A DNA stretch of 64,000 nucleotides from Nyssa sinensis (taxonomy: Eukaryota; Streptophyta; Magnoliopsida; Cornales; Nyssaceae), in contig CM018048.1 of NCBI GenBank assembly GCA_008638375.1, forward strand, positions 53,230,347 to 53,294,346, in the 5' to 3' direction. Both the position numbers and the translations under genes were made by a program. Within the stretch, counting starts at the first letter, position 1, and each line of letters starts with the position of its first letter. This document shows, piece after piece, positions 9,821 through 34,900 of the stretch. The notes below the pieces were generated by a model. The model saw only the letters and a program-made list of their open reading frames with translations, was not told the DNA's origin and ran no database searches.

Positions 9821-12056
9821 CAAAATACAATCAGATCCTTTTTTTTTTTTTCTTTCACTTATATATTTTAAAAGAGTAACATTACTTTAAGCGCCATTTA
9901 ACTATTATTAAATGACTTTGGTACTGAGCTATTACTTTTTATTTATTCTAATTATATTATTTTTAATTTTTAAATTATTTAATGATTAGAATAATTTGTC
10001 TGAATAAATTTTAAAGTTATTTGATGATTAAAATACTCTGTCTAACTACTCAATAAGTACACGCATATTTTAATGTATATGTTAACTATTCTATTTAATA
10101 TGTTAAGTGTTTGTATATGAGTCAGCTGCGACAAGTCATTTAACTAATTTATGAGGTAAAAATATTTAACGTTGCAAGAAATAGATTCATGTGAAAAAAT
10201 GCAGAACAACAGTAATTGTTCACCGATTTAAGAAAATACTAGTAAAATAGTCATTAGTTATATCACATATGTCATCATCTAACATTACTTAACATCTTCA
10301 TTAGAATTCTAAGTCCAAGGGATAATTCAAATAGTAGTGAGTAAGAATTAGTATCTAAAAAGTATCAAATCTTTAATCTCACCAACAACAAACTTTGGTT
10401 ACAATTTATAATTTGATCACGCAACCAAAATTTATAATTAGTGAGATCGACTTGAATTACTTAAAAATACAAATAAAAAATTGTAAAGTATTATTGTAAC
10501 GTTACATAGACTGATTAACACGTGCCAATATTTTAAAATCACTAGAGAAGCTCTTAAATGCCATTTTGCTTGTAAATTTGTAAGTGAATATTTCTAAATT
10601 AAGGGGATCTCAGCCCCGGTCTAATCAAGTGTTAACAAGCCATGGTAATAAATTCATATATAAAAGCTGTTTTGAGGCTCCACGACAAAATTTTCCATCT
10701 GGGCATAAAGTACAGGAAATTGCCATCCACTTGTCATGTTAGTAAGGCGCACCTATGTAACATTGATCTCTTAGTCTTAGGTCCATTGGCTGGAAAGGAG
10801 TTTCATTAAATGCGGAGTGGGGTTGCCTGTTGAATTGATTGACAAAACAAGCCACCCTTGTTTAGGACTCCGGGAAGCTTCTTCGCCTCTTGGCTTCAAC
10901 TACTAATTGGCACATATTGTGTGACATTTGCAACCTAAAATGATTGAAAAGTCTTTTCTATCTCGTGTAACAAAGAAAAAAGTCTCTTCTATCTCGTGTA
11001 ACAAAGAAAAATAAAATTATACTGGCCTTGCCAGTGATAATGTTGGATGGACGAGGAAGGAAGTGTCAGTCCAAGGCCAGGCCCAGAAGTGGAAGCACCA
11101 TTTACCGGTCTACTTTGGTGCTGTTATAATGTATCATATATATGCCAGCGTCACTTGTAAAGATTAGTGAGTGCAATTCACGTGCAAGCATTACACATTT
11201 GTGCGAGTTACATGCACTAATCACGTGACTAAGTACAAGAACTCCACGAGTGACGAAAGTGTGCCCCTATATGGTTGCTCCAACTTTCTCTGCAATTCTA
11301 GTAATAATGAGAAGTGTGTGAAAATTTGAATACAACAACCAAGGATCATTGAACAGCTACACCAGTGAAACCAAATCAAATGGCTTGTAATTTTAAGTTG
11401 GCAGTGAATTTTTGAAATGCAGTGTATCTGTATTGTGATTTCAAACACTGTAAATCATGAAAAATAGTGAGAAAATTATTGATTTGGCTTCTTTTTAGTC
11501 GTTCGAAACCATCCATGGAATGGTGAATCAATCATAAAATCAACATACTCAATTTCTTCTTAACTTTGCCAGAAGTTTTCCCTCTGTCCCATGCTAACGA
11601 TTTAATCCCTTCAGTACAATACAAAAATGTAAGATGCAAATAAAGTGGAAGTCAGCGCTTGTTTTTTTTTAAAATAAGTTTGAGACAGAATGGGCAGTTT
11701 CAGTTCAATCACATTGGACATAATCTAATAACAGGAAGAAACATGACTGCAGAACTTGTATTCGTTTGCATATCCAACCTCTGACCAGTAATAAAAAACA
11801 AATAAAAAGAAGAAAAAGAAAGAGAAATGCCTGATCTAGAAACAGTATAATTATCAACTAAACCGATGGCAGCATAGTCCATATCTCTGTGTGAAGAGCA
11901 GGCATTGACAAACCACAAACCACTCTAGTAAAGCAAGGACTGTCCCCTGATTCCAGGTAGCTAAACTAAGATTCAATTGCAACTGTCTCAACATGACCCA
12001 GTTACTCCAAAAAATCACAAGCTCAGCCCGGCAAAATATGCAAATCATGTTGTTTC
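9821..12056. other. Intergenic region, including CPK3 3' UTR/downstream sequence
   Basis: AT-rich with no supported gene. A 28-bp direct repeat built on TCTATCTCGTGTAACAAAG occurs at 10954-11010. The part next to 12056 should include the kinase 3' UTR. Nothing else is recognised. Confidence 0.4.
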
Positions 12057-22659
<10,603 letters not shown>

Positions 22660-22760
22660 GTGATTCAGGTGCGAGGGTAAGTTAATGCTTCGGAAAGCCG
22701 TCGAGCGATATACATATATGCGGGGGTCCGGTCCGGAAACGGAGTCGGAATTTAATTATG
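22660..22760 (-). promoter_or_regulatory. CPK3 5' UTR and proximal promoter
   Basis: On the minus strand a TATA-like stretch (ATATATGTATATCG, about 22703-22717) lies about 45-60 bp upstream of the ATG at 22659. The first exon downstream is strikingly GC- and CpG-rich (22100-22650) compared with its surroundings. Confidence 0.45.
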
Positions 22761-23785
22761 ACATAAATGATCATAAATCGGAGGTTTGTTACTGTATGTT
22801 TAAGAATAAGACGACTACGATGGATCGTCCTGACTCCTGTTGGTGTGCATTTAAAAATGCACGATGATCTTTTGAAGTGGATGGATTGGAATCATGATTT
22901 CATTTTATACATTTTGAACGGGTTGATTGTGTGTGGACGTATATAGTTAGCTGCAGAAGATGCACTTGATCATTATTTTTTTTTTTGGTTTCACAGACAC
23001 GAAAAAAGAAAAAAGACGTGGACTTGAGAATCTTAAAACAGATATCTACCAAGTTCCGAGATTCTCTCACAAAATAGATATTAATGACTATCTTCGCAAG
23101 TGGCATGTCGGCTTTTTACGAGTTTATCCATCCGTGTAATATATATATATATATATATATATATGAACATGTATATTATATAAATTAATGAGATTGTAAA
23201 AATTTGATCTTCACACCTCATCTGAATAAAATTCATAGATATTTAATATTTCAGGCTTGGTCAAAATTTGGACTCTGAAAAATGTTTACATTATTTTAAT
23301 TTGTATTCTCATTTTTATTTGACCGAGCAAATTAAGGTATTTAACTTCTCCGAATTTGACTAATTTAGTTTTTTTATGTAGAATTATTGACTCGTAAAAT
23401 CATAAAATGTTCAGAGTATTAGTCATGACTGATGACTCATTTTAGAGATATAGATGGTGAGAGTTGAATTTGCGAATTCAAAAAAATAAATCTTACAAAT
23501 AACTTTTGTTCCATTCAACCAACCTCTTGAGATTAATTTAAATTCTCATTTGAGTGTCACCAATTAGGATGTTTCATAAAGTTATTTCTATGGCGTAGAA
23601 GTGGGATCCAATTATATCGGAACATGATAGATGCATTTTTATTTTAATTTGAAATGAAAATAAGTCATACATGAATGTTATTTTGTATTTTTGAAAAAAA
23701 GAATTAATCCAAAATTATTTCTAATTTTTTTGCTAATTTAACAAAAGAAAAAAAAATACTTAGAAAACGAGTTAGCAAACGAAAG

Positions 23786-23823
<38 letters not shown>

Positions 23824-24368
23824 GTATATCGTTTTGTAAAGCAATTTTCATATGTAACTTCCAGACATGAATTTATTTTGAGGGGATCTTTTCAAATGTA
23901 CTATGTTTCTAGCAGGACCTTATTTTGCTATGTGCGCTTAATGGGCCTTTTCCACTAGATGGGCCTTAAGGCCTTTAATGTCTACTATTTATATGTGGCG
24001 ACTGGGGGCCCAAGACCTTCATGGTTCGCCAGATGACAACATGCATTATGATCTGTTTGAGAATCTACACTCCCGTAGCCATAAAAACATGCATTATCCT
24101 TTTTAGGACTATGTAATAGACCAACACTAAGAAACCACTATTAATGTTAAAAATTAATTTTGTTTTAGGTCCTAGGTTCAATTCTCCCTTTCACTTTTTG
24201 AAAAAAATAAAATTTAAGTTTGTTTCTAGTTTACTTCTCTCGAGACCATGTGTACTAAAAAATGATGAATCCTTTTGATTTTAGGAATAACGATCGAATT
24301 TTCAACAGATATGACTCAGATTCTCAATAGATATGACTGTTACATGTACATAATAAGACATAACAAGC
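22761..24368. other. Intergenic region between CPK3 and ALMT, left part
   Basis: AT-rich with TA microsatellites at 23139-23164 and 23787-23819. No coding signal. Confidence 0.5.
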
Positions 24369-24503
24369 AATGCTAAAGATTATACCATTTTTGTACCACC
24401 TTAATAACACCTCCCACATGAATGGACCAACATGGTGAACCCCAATAGATGGTAGGTCCTATCCATGTGAGAAGGTGGTACAAAAAATGCATTCCTTACA
24501 TTA
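24369..24503. mobile_element. Fold-back MITE, about 135 bp
   Basis: The two ends are inverted repeats of each other: both arms carry TTTTTGTACCACCTT followed further in by CACATG. The whole unit could form one hairpin. No coding capacity. Related short palindromic MITEs are common in eudicot intergenic DNA. The flanking target duplication was not resolved. Confidence 0.6.
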
Positions 24504-27009
24504 TTGATAACACATATAACATTATCTTCTTTGGTGGCATTGTGTTTTGCACATGATTGACGGCTTGTTTTGGTGTCAATCTAGTTGGGATTAGACTTGC
24601 ATGCAGTGATGCTATTGCATTTTACCTTTTTGATGTATCTGAATTGTATATCTTGTACTTTCTTTTTACATCAATAATATTTCTTTTTTTGTTGATTAAA
24701 AAAAAAAAGATTGCCATTCTGTCTTGTGGAGTAAGACATGGCTTTATACCATAATTCCAACTTTGAACACTAACACCCCCCCCCCCCCCCCTCTTCTTTT
24801 TTCTTTTTCCTCTTTAGTCTTTGCTTGCCAGAAGGATTTGGAACATTCTTTTCTTTTGGAAGGATATGAATAATGATTGAAAGCAAAATAGCATAGCACC
24901 CTCTGGAGGAGTGGTCCTGGGACCCAAGGAAATGGAAGTCCATTTTCAACAATTATATTCTGAATGTTTCACCAATGTCAAATGAACTTAGGCAACCTCA
25001 AGCAAAATGAACTGCTCAAGGTTCTAAATGTGTTCTCAAAGGAATTGTAATTTCCCTAACAAAAAGTGTCAAAAGTACCTCCCCCGCTAAAAATTCTTTA
25101 GGTGAACCGGTCCACCAAGTCAACAAAATCACCCAATCATTTTATGCCATGTATGCAAAATTAAGAAGTTTTTTATTTTCTTAAAAGTAGACAACATGTA
25201 CATATGGCATTGTTCAGCTAACTTGATTCATGTACCCGTTTCACACAAAAACTTCTCCCGAACCCCGCTATCCCTCAATGGGCCCAACCCTACCCAACGC
25301 AACCACACAAACATAATAGTGGTGGAAAGAAAAGGGACCAAGGTTGTGGTCACAAGTCCCCGAACTCTTAGGAGTAGTGTGATATCACTGGGATCAAGCC
25401 CATTTTTATCATTTGAATGACTTGACACTTCTGAGAGCATCCAATTCTGAAAGATGTGGGCTTGGTTTTTCAATAAAGTGCAAGTCCACTGCAACATGAT
25501 CCATTTAAACTAAACCTAAGATTCTTATGTTCCTTTTTTTTTTTTTAATTTCCTAAATTGGACTGTATATATCTCTTAAATATGCTATAAAGGTTAATCC
25601 AAATTACTGTTGGTGCAGTGGGTTCTAATTGAAGAAAAATATGCATCTCATTTATATATTTATTGGGGGAGGTAAAAGGGTATATCTCTAGCCTAGAGAA
25701 CAACCCTCTCTCTTTTCACTCAATTCCCAGACCAATTCCTAGAGAATCAAATCCACTTTTGAAGTTTTTTTCTCACTAGCAAATAGTAAACTTTCTGTTT
25801 TTGTCTTCTTTCTTATTAATTAACTTCCAATTCCAACTATATACACACATATATACATATAAGAGTACACAAAAGAATTGAGAATCGTAGTCCCGACTCA
25901 TAGATTGGTTCTAAATAACGTTCGAATTAAGTTAGTTTTGTTCTAGAACCGATTTATTCAAATTAGTTTCTTTTGATAAATGTTTAAATGCTGTAGTTAA
26001 TAAAGATTGCAACAACACAGAAACTCCCGTATCAAAATGTTTAAATGCTGTAATTAACAAAGATTGCAACAACACAGAAACCCCCGTGTAAATATATCCA
26101 ATGGAAGATGCAAAAGTATTTATTACTTTTTTCAAAAGGTAGGGTGTCTTGCATTGGGACCCATGAATCTAGAATTTATTCTCAAAGGGCAGAAGTATAA
26201 ATCTCAAAATTTAGAGATATTTTTCATTAAATACAAAAAAATTAGGAGTGTCAACTTCTAGTTTACACTTTTTTTTTCTAAATAAATATGTAAATAATAA
26301 CAAATATATTTCCCAATTTTTTGGGTCTTGCCCAAGAAATTATTTCATGGTATCGTTATTCCACATCATTATCCGATGTGGCGTGATGATATCAATTTTT
26401 TAAAATTTACGATAAATATTTTTCATATAAACTTAGAAATGTGATAATTTATAATGACGTAGAGTGACGTGTCTCATCGAATAATTTATCCTAGGTGCCA
26501 TTTAAGAAAGGGAAAGACTATTCATAATGATCACTAACTGAAAGGCAGTTTAAGATGTATCAGGAAAAGTGACATAAAACCGTAAAAATCAGGGGAATAA
26601 ATTCTGATGGCCGACCGGGTGATTCCTGGCCGAATCAAATGGACAATTCAGGGGAAAAATTTGTCACTTGCGTGCCTTGGAAAAAAAAAATTGGAACATA
26701 AACATAAGGTGGCCAGAATGCATGGTGTGGGAAAATAATGGAAAATAGAATGGGCATTTGCTTCTACGACCATGTCATCATTTACTTGCCTATTTGGTTG
26801 TTGAGATTGAGAAAAAGAATAGAAAATGGAAAGAAAAATGGAATTTTCACTTTTAATGATTTGGGCCTTAACTCATAAAGCAATGGTAAAACAAAAAACA
26901 GAATAATTATTCAAAAGTCAATTAATTTCCTTTTATTTGATATAACATTTTGAGAGAGAAGTCTTCGATTCGCCTATTAAATAAAAGGAAGGATAACAAC
27001 TTAATTTTT
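24504..27009. other. Intergenic region with a tandem duplication
   Basis: No supported gene. Holds a poly-C tract (24775-24791), a 57-bp tandem duplication (25978-26091) and AT-rich sequence. Confidence 0.45.
25978..26091. repeat. 57-bp tandem duplication, two copies
   Basis: Copies at 25978-26034 and 26035-26091 share AAATGTTTAAATGCTGTA and GATTGCAACAACACAGAAAC with only a few substitutions. No function is suggested. Confidence 0.85.
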
Positions 27010-27270
27010 ATCATAATTAGCTGAGGTTAATTGAGTTAGTCACTATGTCTTTTTCATTAAAAGGAAGTCATGGATTCAAGTCTTACTGTCCTTTCTCTCG
27101 TTTGGAGATGTAAATATTATTTTTACCTAATCATAAGTTTGATTGGTTTGTCTGTCTAGTGCTTATTTTTGAGAAGTTTCTAAACTGAATTAGTTTGTAC
27201 TATCGAGTTGTGTTGGTTCGTAGTTAAGTAATATTGTAATTATATTATTGAGTCAATTGATGAAAACATT
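27010..27270 (+). mobile_element. Possible tRNA-derived SINE
   Basis: A-box-like GAGTTAGTCACTA at 27033-27045 and B-box-like GGATTCAAGTC at 27072-27082 have spacing typical of a tRNA-derived promoter. A T-rich body follows. Ends and duplications were not resolved. Confidence 0.4.
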
Positions 27271-27917
27271 GGTCTCCGACAATAAAAGAAAGAATGGGAA
27301 TAAAAAATTATTGTATATTAAATATAACTCTTCCCTTTATCTAGAGGGTTGATTAGAGGCATTAGGTATGGACAAGTTAATGCTTAAATAAGATTCCTTC
27401 CAATTAAGGATAAGATTCATGCTTTAATTAGAATACTTTTTCTTTCAAATTTATTTTCTGTATGGCATCATAGTGGTGGGGGTATATTTTTACCTCATCA
27501 ACAATTATCATATTTTGTGATAGCCTTGGAACAAACCATGGTACCCAGAAGACGTGTAAAACTACTGGAGCAAATCATATATATTCCCCAAACCGGTCAA
27601 GTTCAGCAAATCAATAGGCCAAAAGATAATAATAATTAATTAATTTCATCCCAAATTAAATCTCTTTTATATATAAATAAAACTTATGTATATGGGTCCC
27701 TTTTACATAAGAATGAATGCAGGGCGGTGAAGCCCCACCAAAATTTGGTGGCAGGATCTGGGCCTGTCCTGTTCCTTCTTAGTCTTCAATCTCGTTTCCT
27801 ACAATTTCTGAAAATTCAGGCAATCCCATAATTTCTCAGGACTTGCAGGCAAGTGGAAATGAACTTGGTAGCTAGAACATGTCCCATTTAGCTTCACCAT
27901 GCTGTAGAGATAACAAT

Positions 27918-27952
<35 letters not shown>

Positions 27953-29139
27953 TGAGTCGGAGGGGGATGTATTCTCAATGAGTCGTGATTCCCTAGTTGC
28001 CTATTGGCGCCAGCGTAAATTTTCTCCCTCAGTAATTGCCTTGAGAGAGAACAAAAGCTTTTATAATCTCTGCCAAGTTCATATGTCAACCTTGAATGTA
28101 TAGACACTTTATCCCTTGATTATATTCCAATATTCGATATCATTTCTACAAACATTACTTTCAGAAAATAGTGGTTTCTATTACTTCTTTTTTAACTAGG
28201 GATATTCATATTATTAAATTATGAGTTATAGCCACATATCAAATACCTAAAGTGGAAGAAAAAAGGCAAAAATAAATAAATAAATAAATAGATCACCAAG
28301 GATCGAGTATAAAAACTCTTATATTTTCAATTAGTATAACAAAATTCTCCCTCGTGCAAATAGTGTCCATGATGCAAATCAATAAAAGATTAAAATTAGA
28401 AACATATGTAGTGAAGTCCAATATTAGAAGAATAATTATATGTAAGAACATAAACTCCAAAATTGAGTCTAAGGTGTGTGTGTGTGTGTGTGTGAATTAT
28501 TGTAAATGCATATATTACAAGATTGATGAATAGATGGAAAGATATATAGGTAACTTAAAAGTTTTATATATATTGAAAAGGAAGGAAAAACATAATATGC
28601 TTAGATCACATGTTAAGGTGAGAATAGGAAGGAGAGAATGTTGAAGATGCATGAAAGGGTGGGAGACAAATTCCTGAGTCTGACAATTTCAGCATCTATC
28701 ATCACAGACTAAGCCATATATATATAATTGAGGTCTATCTGTCTTACGCAACGTAATAATATTCCCACATGAGGAAAGTCATGAGGAGGCTTCCCTAAAT
28801 GAAGCCTTTCTAACTTCTTCTTTTAAATATTTTTCAATCTATTAATCAAGCCTAGTTTTTTTTCCATTTCTGGATAATTTTAAGGAGAAGTAATTGAGTA
28901 TGACCGAAAACAAAACATTTTTTCTAATTAAAATACAAAACTAAAAATCAGGATAGATGATATACTTTGTGTGAGAGAGAGTCACTCCATAATTTCTCAA
29001 TTTTAAGAAACCTTTCCACACTTTGTGAGATGACAAAATTAACCATACCTTGATGATGACCAGATATTGAATATCATGCATGAATACATGGACGAGGCCA
29101 CATTGGACCCCGCCGCGGGGGGGGGGGGGGGGGGAATTG
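27271..29139. other. Intergenic AT-rich stretch with microsatellites
   Basis: Contains (TA)n at 27930-27953, (AAAT)n at 28272-28290, (GT)n at 28473-28494 and a run of about 19 G near 29115-29134. No coding signal. Confidence 0.5.
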
Positions 29140-29930
29140 TTCTCTCTCAATTTTTTGTTTTGTGAATTTTTTTACATTTTTTTGAAATATACTCCTTTAA
29201 TTTAAAATTTTACCCCTCTTAGGTTTTATTTTTTTTTACACTTTATTCCTATCTTAATTTTAATTTGACTCCTAAATGGGGTTTTTATCGAATTTTTATA
29301 TATCCCAAAGATTTTTGAATTTTTTTTTCATTGATCGGACTTTTTATGTAATTTATAAGTTTTTTGTATTAATAAATTTAGTTATTTTTCAAAAACATTG
29401 TCAATTAATATTAACTTTTTATTGTTCTTTAATTGTTTAAATTTACTATCAAATATTAAGAAATTTTTTTTGCCCCCCCCCCCTTCAGTTAAATTCCTGG
29501 GCTCGTCCCTATAAGAACAATCTGCCCTACATGCATGCAATTGCCCTCTCTCAATTTTTTGTTTTGTGGTTTTTTTTTTTTTTTACATTTTTCTGAAATA
29601 TACTCTTTTAATTTAAAATTTTACCCCTCCTAGGTTTTATTTATTTTTACACTTTATGCCTATCTAAATTTTAATTTGAATCTTAAATGGGGCTTCTATC
29701 AAAATTTTTATATACCCTAAAATTTTTTCAGTATTTTTTTCTTTGATCGAACTTTTTATGTAATTTATAAGTTTTTTTAATCAATAAATTTAGTTATTTT
29801 TCAAAAACATTATCAATCAATATTAACTTTTTATACTTCTTTAATTTTTTAAATTAATGATCAAATATGAAAAAAAAAATTCCCTCCTAACCTCGTCCCT
29901 ACATGAACGACCTATTCGACATGCATGCAT
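29140..29930. repeat. Direct tandem duplication, unit about 400 bp
   Basis: Two head-to-tail copies (29140-29542 and 29543-29930) share CTCTCAATTTTTTGTTTTGTG, AAATTTTACCCCTC, TTTTTATGTAATTTATAAG, CTCGTCCCTA and ACATGCATGCA. Both are AT-rich and non-coding. The CTCGTCCCTA word recalls MITE or LTR termini. They have diverged by substitutions and small indels, so the duplication is not very recent. Confidence 0.75.
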
Positions 29931-30531
29931 GAAGGACATTAAAGTAGTTAATATAAAGAGTGCTAATTTCTCTTAAAAATTTTTAACTTATTACTACTAT
30001 ATATTATTATTACTACCACCATCATCATCCCGATTGATTCTCAAGAGTCATCAATTCGAGTTTGTTAAAGAAATGACTGATAAAACGAACTTTAAATATG
30101 TGTCACACTACAAAGATATGTGAGATTGAAAATCACTAACTTTACATTGTTAGAATATGCTAATTCTCCATCCATGCAACATTATTGAGGTTTTAGCATC
30201 TTTGTTATCCAAGTTTTTAGCTTCATCATCTATTCTTCTATTATTGTGGTTTTATTCTTTTTCTCTATATATCATATCCTGACTAGACATGCTTTCCCCT
30301 CCTACTTGCACCAACAACTAAGCCATACCCTCTTCTTTAAATAATCAAATACCATTCTCCTGTTAATCTCACCGTCCTAGAAATTTTCCTTCCTCCTCCA
30401 AGAGTTTCGCTGGTATTCTGAAGAATCACTTGGTCATAAAACTGTGTAGTACTATCAAATCAAGAGAATTCTTGAAATTCTTCTGAAACCAAGAGTTAGG
30501 AGAGCTTACAGATTACTTAATTCATCCGAGA
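29931..30531 (+). promoter_or_regulatory. ALMT upstream region and probable 5' UTR
   Basis: No coding signal. A TATA-like CTATATATCATATCC occurs at about 30264-30278. The sequence from about 30300 to the ATG at 30532 is less AT-rich and looks like a leader. Confidence 0.35.
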
Positions 30532-30938
30532 ATGAGTGGGAAAAAGGGTAGTTGTTTTGAGATCAACATGCCTTGCGTTACCAAAACTAAACTGCCGGAA
30601 ACTGGCCGGAAGAAACCCAGCAACATGGATTTCTCCTGCAAAGCTTGGATTTGGAATGTTTGGGAATTTTGCAAAGGAGATAGCGACAGAGTAATATTCT
30701 CCTTAAAAGTTGGCCTTGCGGTTCTCCTCGTGTCTTTGCTCATACTATTCCGAGCACCTTATCATATATTTGGCACTAACATCATCTGGTCCATCCTCAC
30801 TGTTGCCATCATGTTTGAATATACCGTTGGTATGTACATGCATATCATCACAAATACATATATATACGCATATATATATATATATACACATTCATTTCAG
30901 AGCTAGTATTATACACAATCCATAATTAATATTGGCAA

Positions 30939-30985
<47 letters not shown>

Positions 30986-31191
30986 ATGCATGAGCCATAT
31001 CATATATTTTTTACATAACCTTGACTGTGTATTAAAAACAGTTATTTATTTTTGGTACAAGTAACAAACATTTCTTTAAATGCACAACTAAATACATATT
31101 GAAATGATGTATCCATGCATGAAAAGTATGTATCTATATACAACTAACAATGGTGAATTATAGCTTATATACTTCTGCTTGTACCAAATGA

Positions 31192-31234
<43 letters not shown>

Positions 31235-31536
31235 AGTTGTTGGGATATTGTTGATAGTTAAACATGCATCAAAGTAGTCATCCTATTCCTTGGCATATGC
31301 AAAACTAACTTTTTCTTTCTTGCATCATTTATGGACATTTATGTCCTAAGGTGCAACATTTAACAGAGGATTTAACCGAGCACTTGGAAGCTTGCTTGCG
31401 GGAATCTTAGCCATTGCTGTTGCTCAATTGGCCTTACGCACCGGTCAAGTTGCAGAACCTATTATAATTGGTATCAGCATCTTCCTAATTGGTATGTCAA
31501 CTTGAATTTTGCCAAGCAAAATGAAACTACTTTTTT

Positions 31537-31570
<34 letters not shown>

Positions 31571-31939
31571 CATGATAATACATAATCTTGATTTAACTTG
31601 CTATATATATTCAGGGACTGTTACATCGTTCATGAAATTATGGCCATCCTTTGTGCCATACGAGTATGGATTTCGGGTCATACTATTCACCTACTGTTTG
31701 ATCATAATTTCCGGGTATCGAATGGGCAACCCGATTATGACTGCTATGGACCGGCTTTACTCTATTGCAATCGGAGGTATTGTAGCAGTTCTAGTGAATG
31801 TGCTTATCTTTCCTATATGGGCTGGTGAGCAGTTACACAAGGAGCTAGTCAACTGCTTTGATTCAGTGGCTGACTCACTTGAAGGTGAACTAATTTATTT
31901 GACAACTTTCAGTTTCACAATTCCTTCACTTACACACAG

Positions 31940-31976
<37 letters not shown>

Positions 31977-34900
31977 CACAATTAAATTAGTATCATAAAT
32001 CAAAGTAAATATACATCTGCCCCAAGTTTTTTCGAAACTATTGTTAAAATTATCATCCGGGTAATTTCAGAATGTGTTAAAAAGTATTTAGAAGATGAGG
32101 GGTTGGATCATTCCGAGTTCTCCAAGACCGTTATGGATGAGTTTCCAGATGAGCCTGCTTACAGGAGATGCCGGTCCACATTGAACTCCTCAGCAAAACT
32201 AGAATCCTTGGTACTTATAAATATTCATGTTGATATAGATTTTATTTTGAGATATTTGTAAATAAACAAGGTTACATTTATAGCACTAAACGATAATATA
32301 TATTGGTTGTTGTTGGTTCCACTGTTTAGGCAAATTCAGCTAAATGGGAGCCACCTCATGGAAGGTTCCGACAATTCTTCTATCCATGGTCAGGGTATGT
32401 CAAAGTTGGTGCAGTTCTACGATATTGTGCATACGAGGTTATGGCACTTCATGGTGTTCTTCACTCTGAAATTCAGGTCTGTTCTTTCATTTTCAGAGTT
32501 CTTGTTCTGTGTGGAGGTGTGTGTATATCACAATCTATATGGAGGGATATCCATTGTCCACTTAACAGGATCAGTACCCTTTCCTGAGTCCCAGCTATAA
32601 ATAAAAATGCTAGTAGCAACCTGGGGGATATACCAAAACTGGCGTTTGTTCTCTGATTGTTGCTGTCTAGGTTAAGGGTGGGAGGAACTCGAATATTTGA
32701 CTCATTGGGGAACAAAGAAGGAAACATCAATCATTTATTCTGTGAATAAAGCATCTTCCCTGTTGGATTGCTTTCACCTCATCAATAGGAAGACATGGTA
32801 CCACTTGGAACCCCCCAAATAGCAGCATAAGACGGGACTTAACTGTTGTTGAATTTTATTTATTTATTTATTTATTTTAATTTTTTGAATTTATATTGAT
32901 TTCTTATATTTTATTTGATAATATATAAATATATTTTATAATCAATTTTTTTCTTCAAAATAACAAAACTATCACTTTCATATATTTTTTTTTCAAATTT
33001 TAAACTTTGGCCAACTTTTTGTTTATTTTTCAAATAAATATTGATAAAAACCTTAAATTTATTTTTATATAAAATAAAAACAATTTATTTACCTTAATTT
33101 ATTTTAAAATAAAATAATAAAAAATTTAGAAAAAATTTGTCAAAATTTTAAAAATGTAAAATTAAATAAATAAAATAGACAATTTCGTCATTTTGAATAA
33201 AAAATTAACTGAAGAGAGATATCTATTTATTGTTAGATAAAATAAGGGAAATCAATATAATTTTGAAAATCTTAGGAGAAGTTAATATAATTGTCAGAAA
33301 CTTTAAAAAAGATCAGTTTAATTTACTTTAAAAAAAAATCCTTAATCGTTCAAATTAAATTATGACATATTGCATATATTTTAAATGAAAACATAATCAT
33401 AATATATATCACAAGTCAATTTATTTAAATCATCATGAAATTCTAACATACTCTATGCATTTGATGTTCCTTGTCAACTAAGAGAATTTATTTGGTAGGG
33501 CTGGACCAACTAGTCACTTTGCATATGTGGTGGTTCGTCCAATTAAGAAAAATTCTTGAATAGATTCGTATAGTGATGATACAATGTATTTTTTTAATAG
33601 TATTCTGTCATACGTAATATGATTTATATTTTTTACTGAGACATAATATATATTGTAGAGTGTAATTAAAAAAATATATTGTCACATAATATACCAAACT
33701 CATAAAAAAATATCTCGTAACATATGACCATTTGAGTAAGAGAAATAATTTTTCCAACTCACCATTATAGGAAAGCTTCTCAAATGAAAAAAATGGTCTC
33801 AAGCCATAGGACGTGGGGGCGTCGTAAACATATGAGCAATGGCGGATGTAGTAAGGACCTAAGGAGGGTTATGCTCTCCTAAAATTTTAAAATACTGATT
33901 TTTTATCCTTATTTTAAATAGAAATATTTTTAAAATTAAAAATTATTCTTCCAAAAGTTTTTATATTTTTATAAAAGATTCTTTAAAAAAAAAAAAATTT
34001 GAAATGAAACTCTCTTATAAATACGATACTATGTCAATGGATTGTTTAAAATTTTAAATTAAGGTTCACTGTAAACATCTTTCTGTGTCAAAAAATTCAG
34101 CTGGCAAGTAGGTTTTTTAAATGACTATTTCTTTTTGTTTAAGACACATATCATATATTATTGAGGTACTTTTCTTTCTGACACAAAATTCATATGTTGC
34201 TTTTTAACTAAGTGAGACTACAACAAATGCAAAGTGACATAGAACAGATATAGTATATGTCAAAAATATGTATTTTATTTAAGAGTTATTGTAGAATTTT
34301 TTAATTTTTATTTTCTCAAATTGTTTTAGTTTCTTAATTTTATTAGGACAAGTATAGAAATTAGTAGTTTCTTATTCAAATTAGTAATCTTTTAGCTCTA
34401 TAAATATCGTGTAATAGACTTCTATCATTAAATTTTTATCAATAATATTCTAATTTCGAATTTTAAAAAATTTATTCTCTTGTTTAGGTTGATTGTTTCT
34501 CGTTTGTGGATATTAACATTGATCATATCTATTCTATCACGTTTCATGATGCGTCAATTGGTATTAGAGCAAGAATTTGCCGAAAACATAAATCTCATTG
34601 ACGTTGGTTGTGGGATAGAGGTTGTATGGACTGCAATTGATTAATAAAAGATTTGAGAGATGTTTTTAGGGCTTAATCTCAATGCCAATAAAGACTCCCG
34701 TAGATTTGTTAGATGGATGCCACCCATTGGAAAAAATAAATTCGAACTTTGATGGATCTAGCATACCTCATCTTAATTCAGGAGGTGTGGGTATAGTTGT
34801 TAGAAATGAGTAAGACAATATGTATTGGGTTTTGTCTAGTTGGTATAGTGAAAAGTTGACTATTACTCAGTTGGAAGCAATGACTCTTCGAGAAGGTTTG

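Noticed and set aside
24560..24754. Possible coding exon followed by an A-run
   Set aside because: Short open reading with hydrophobic low-complexity residues and no similarity; an A-run alone does not establish a retrogene.
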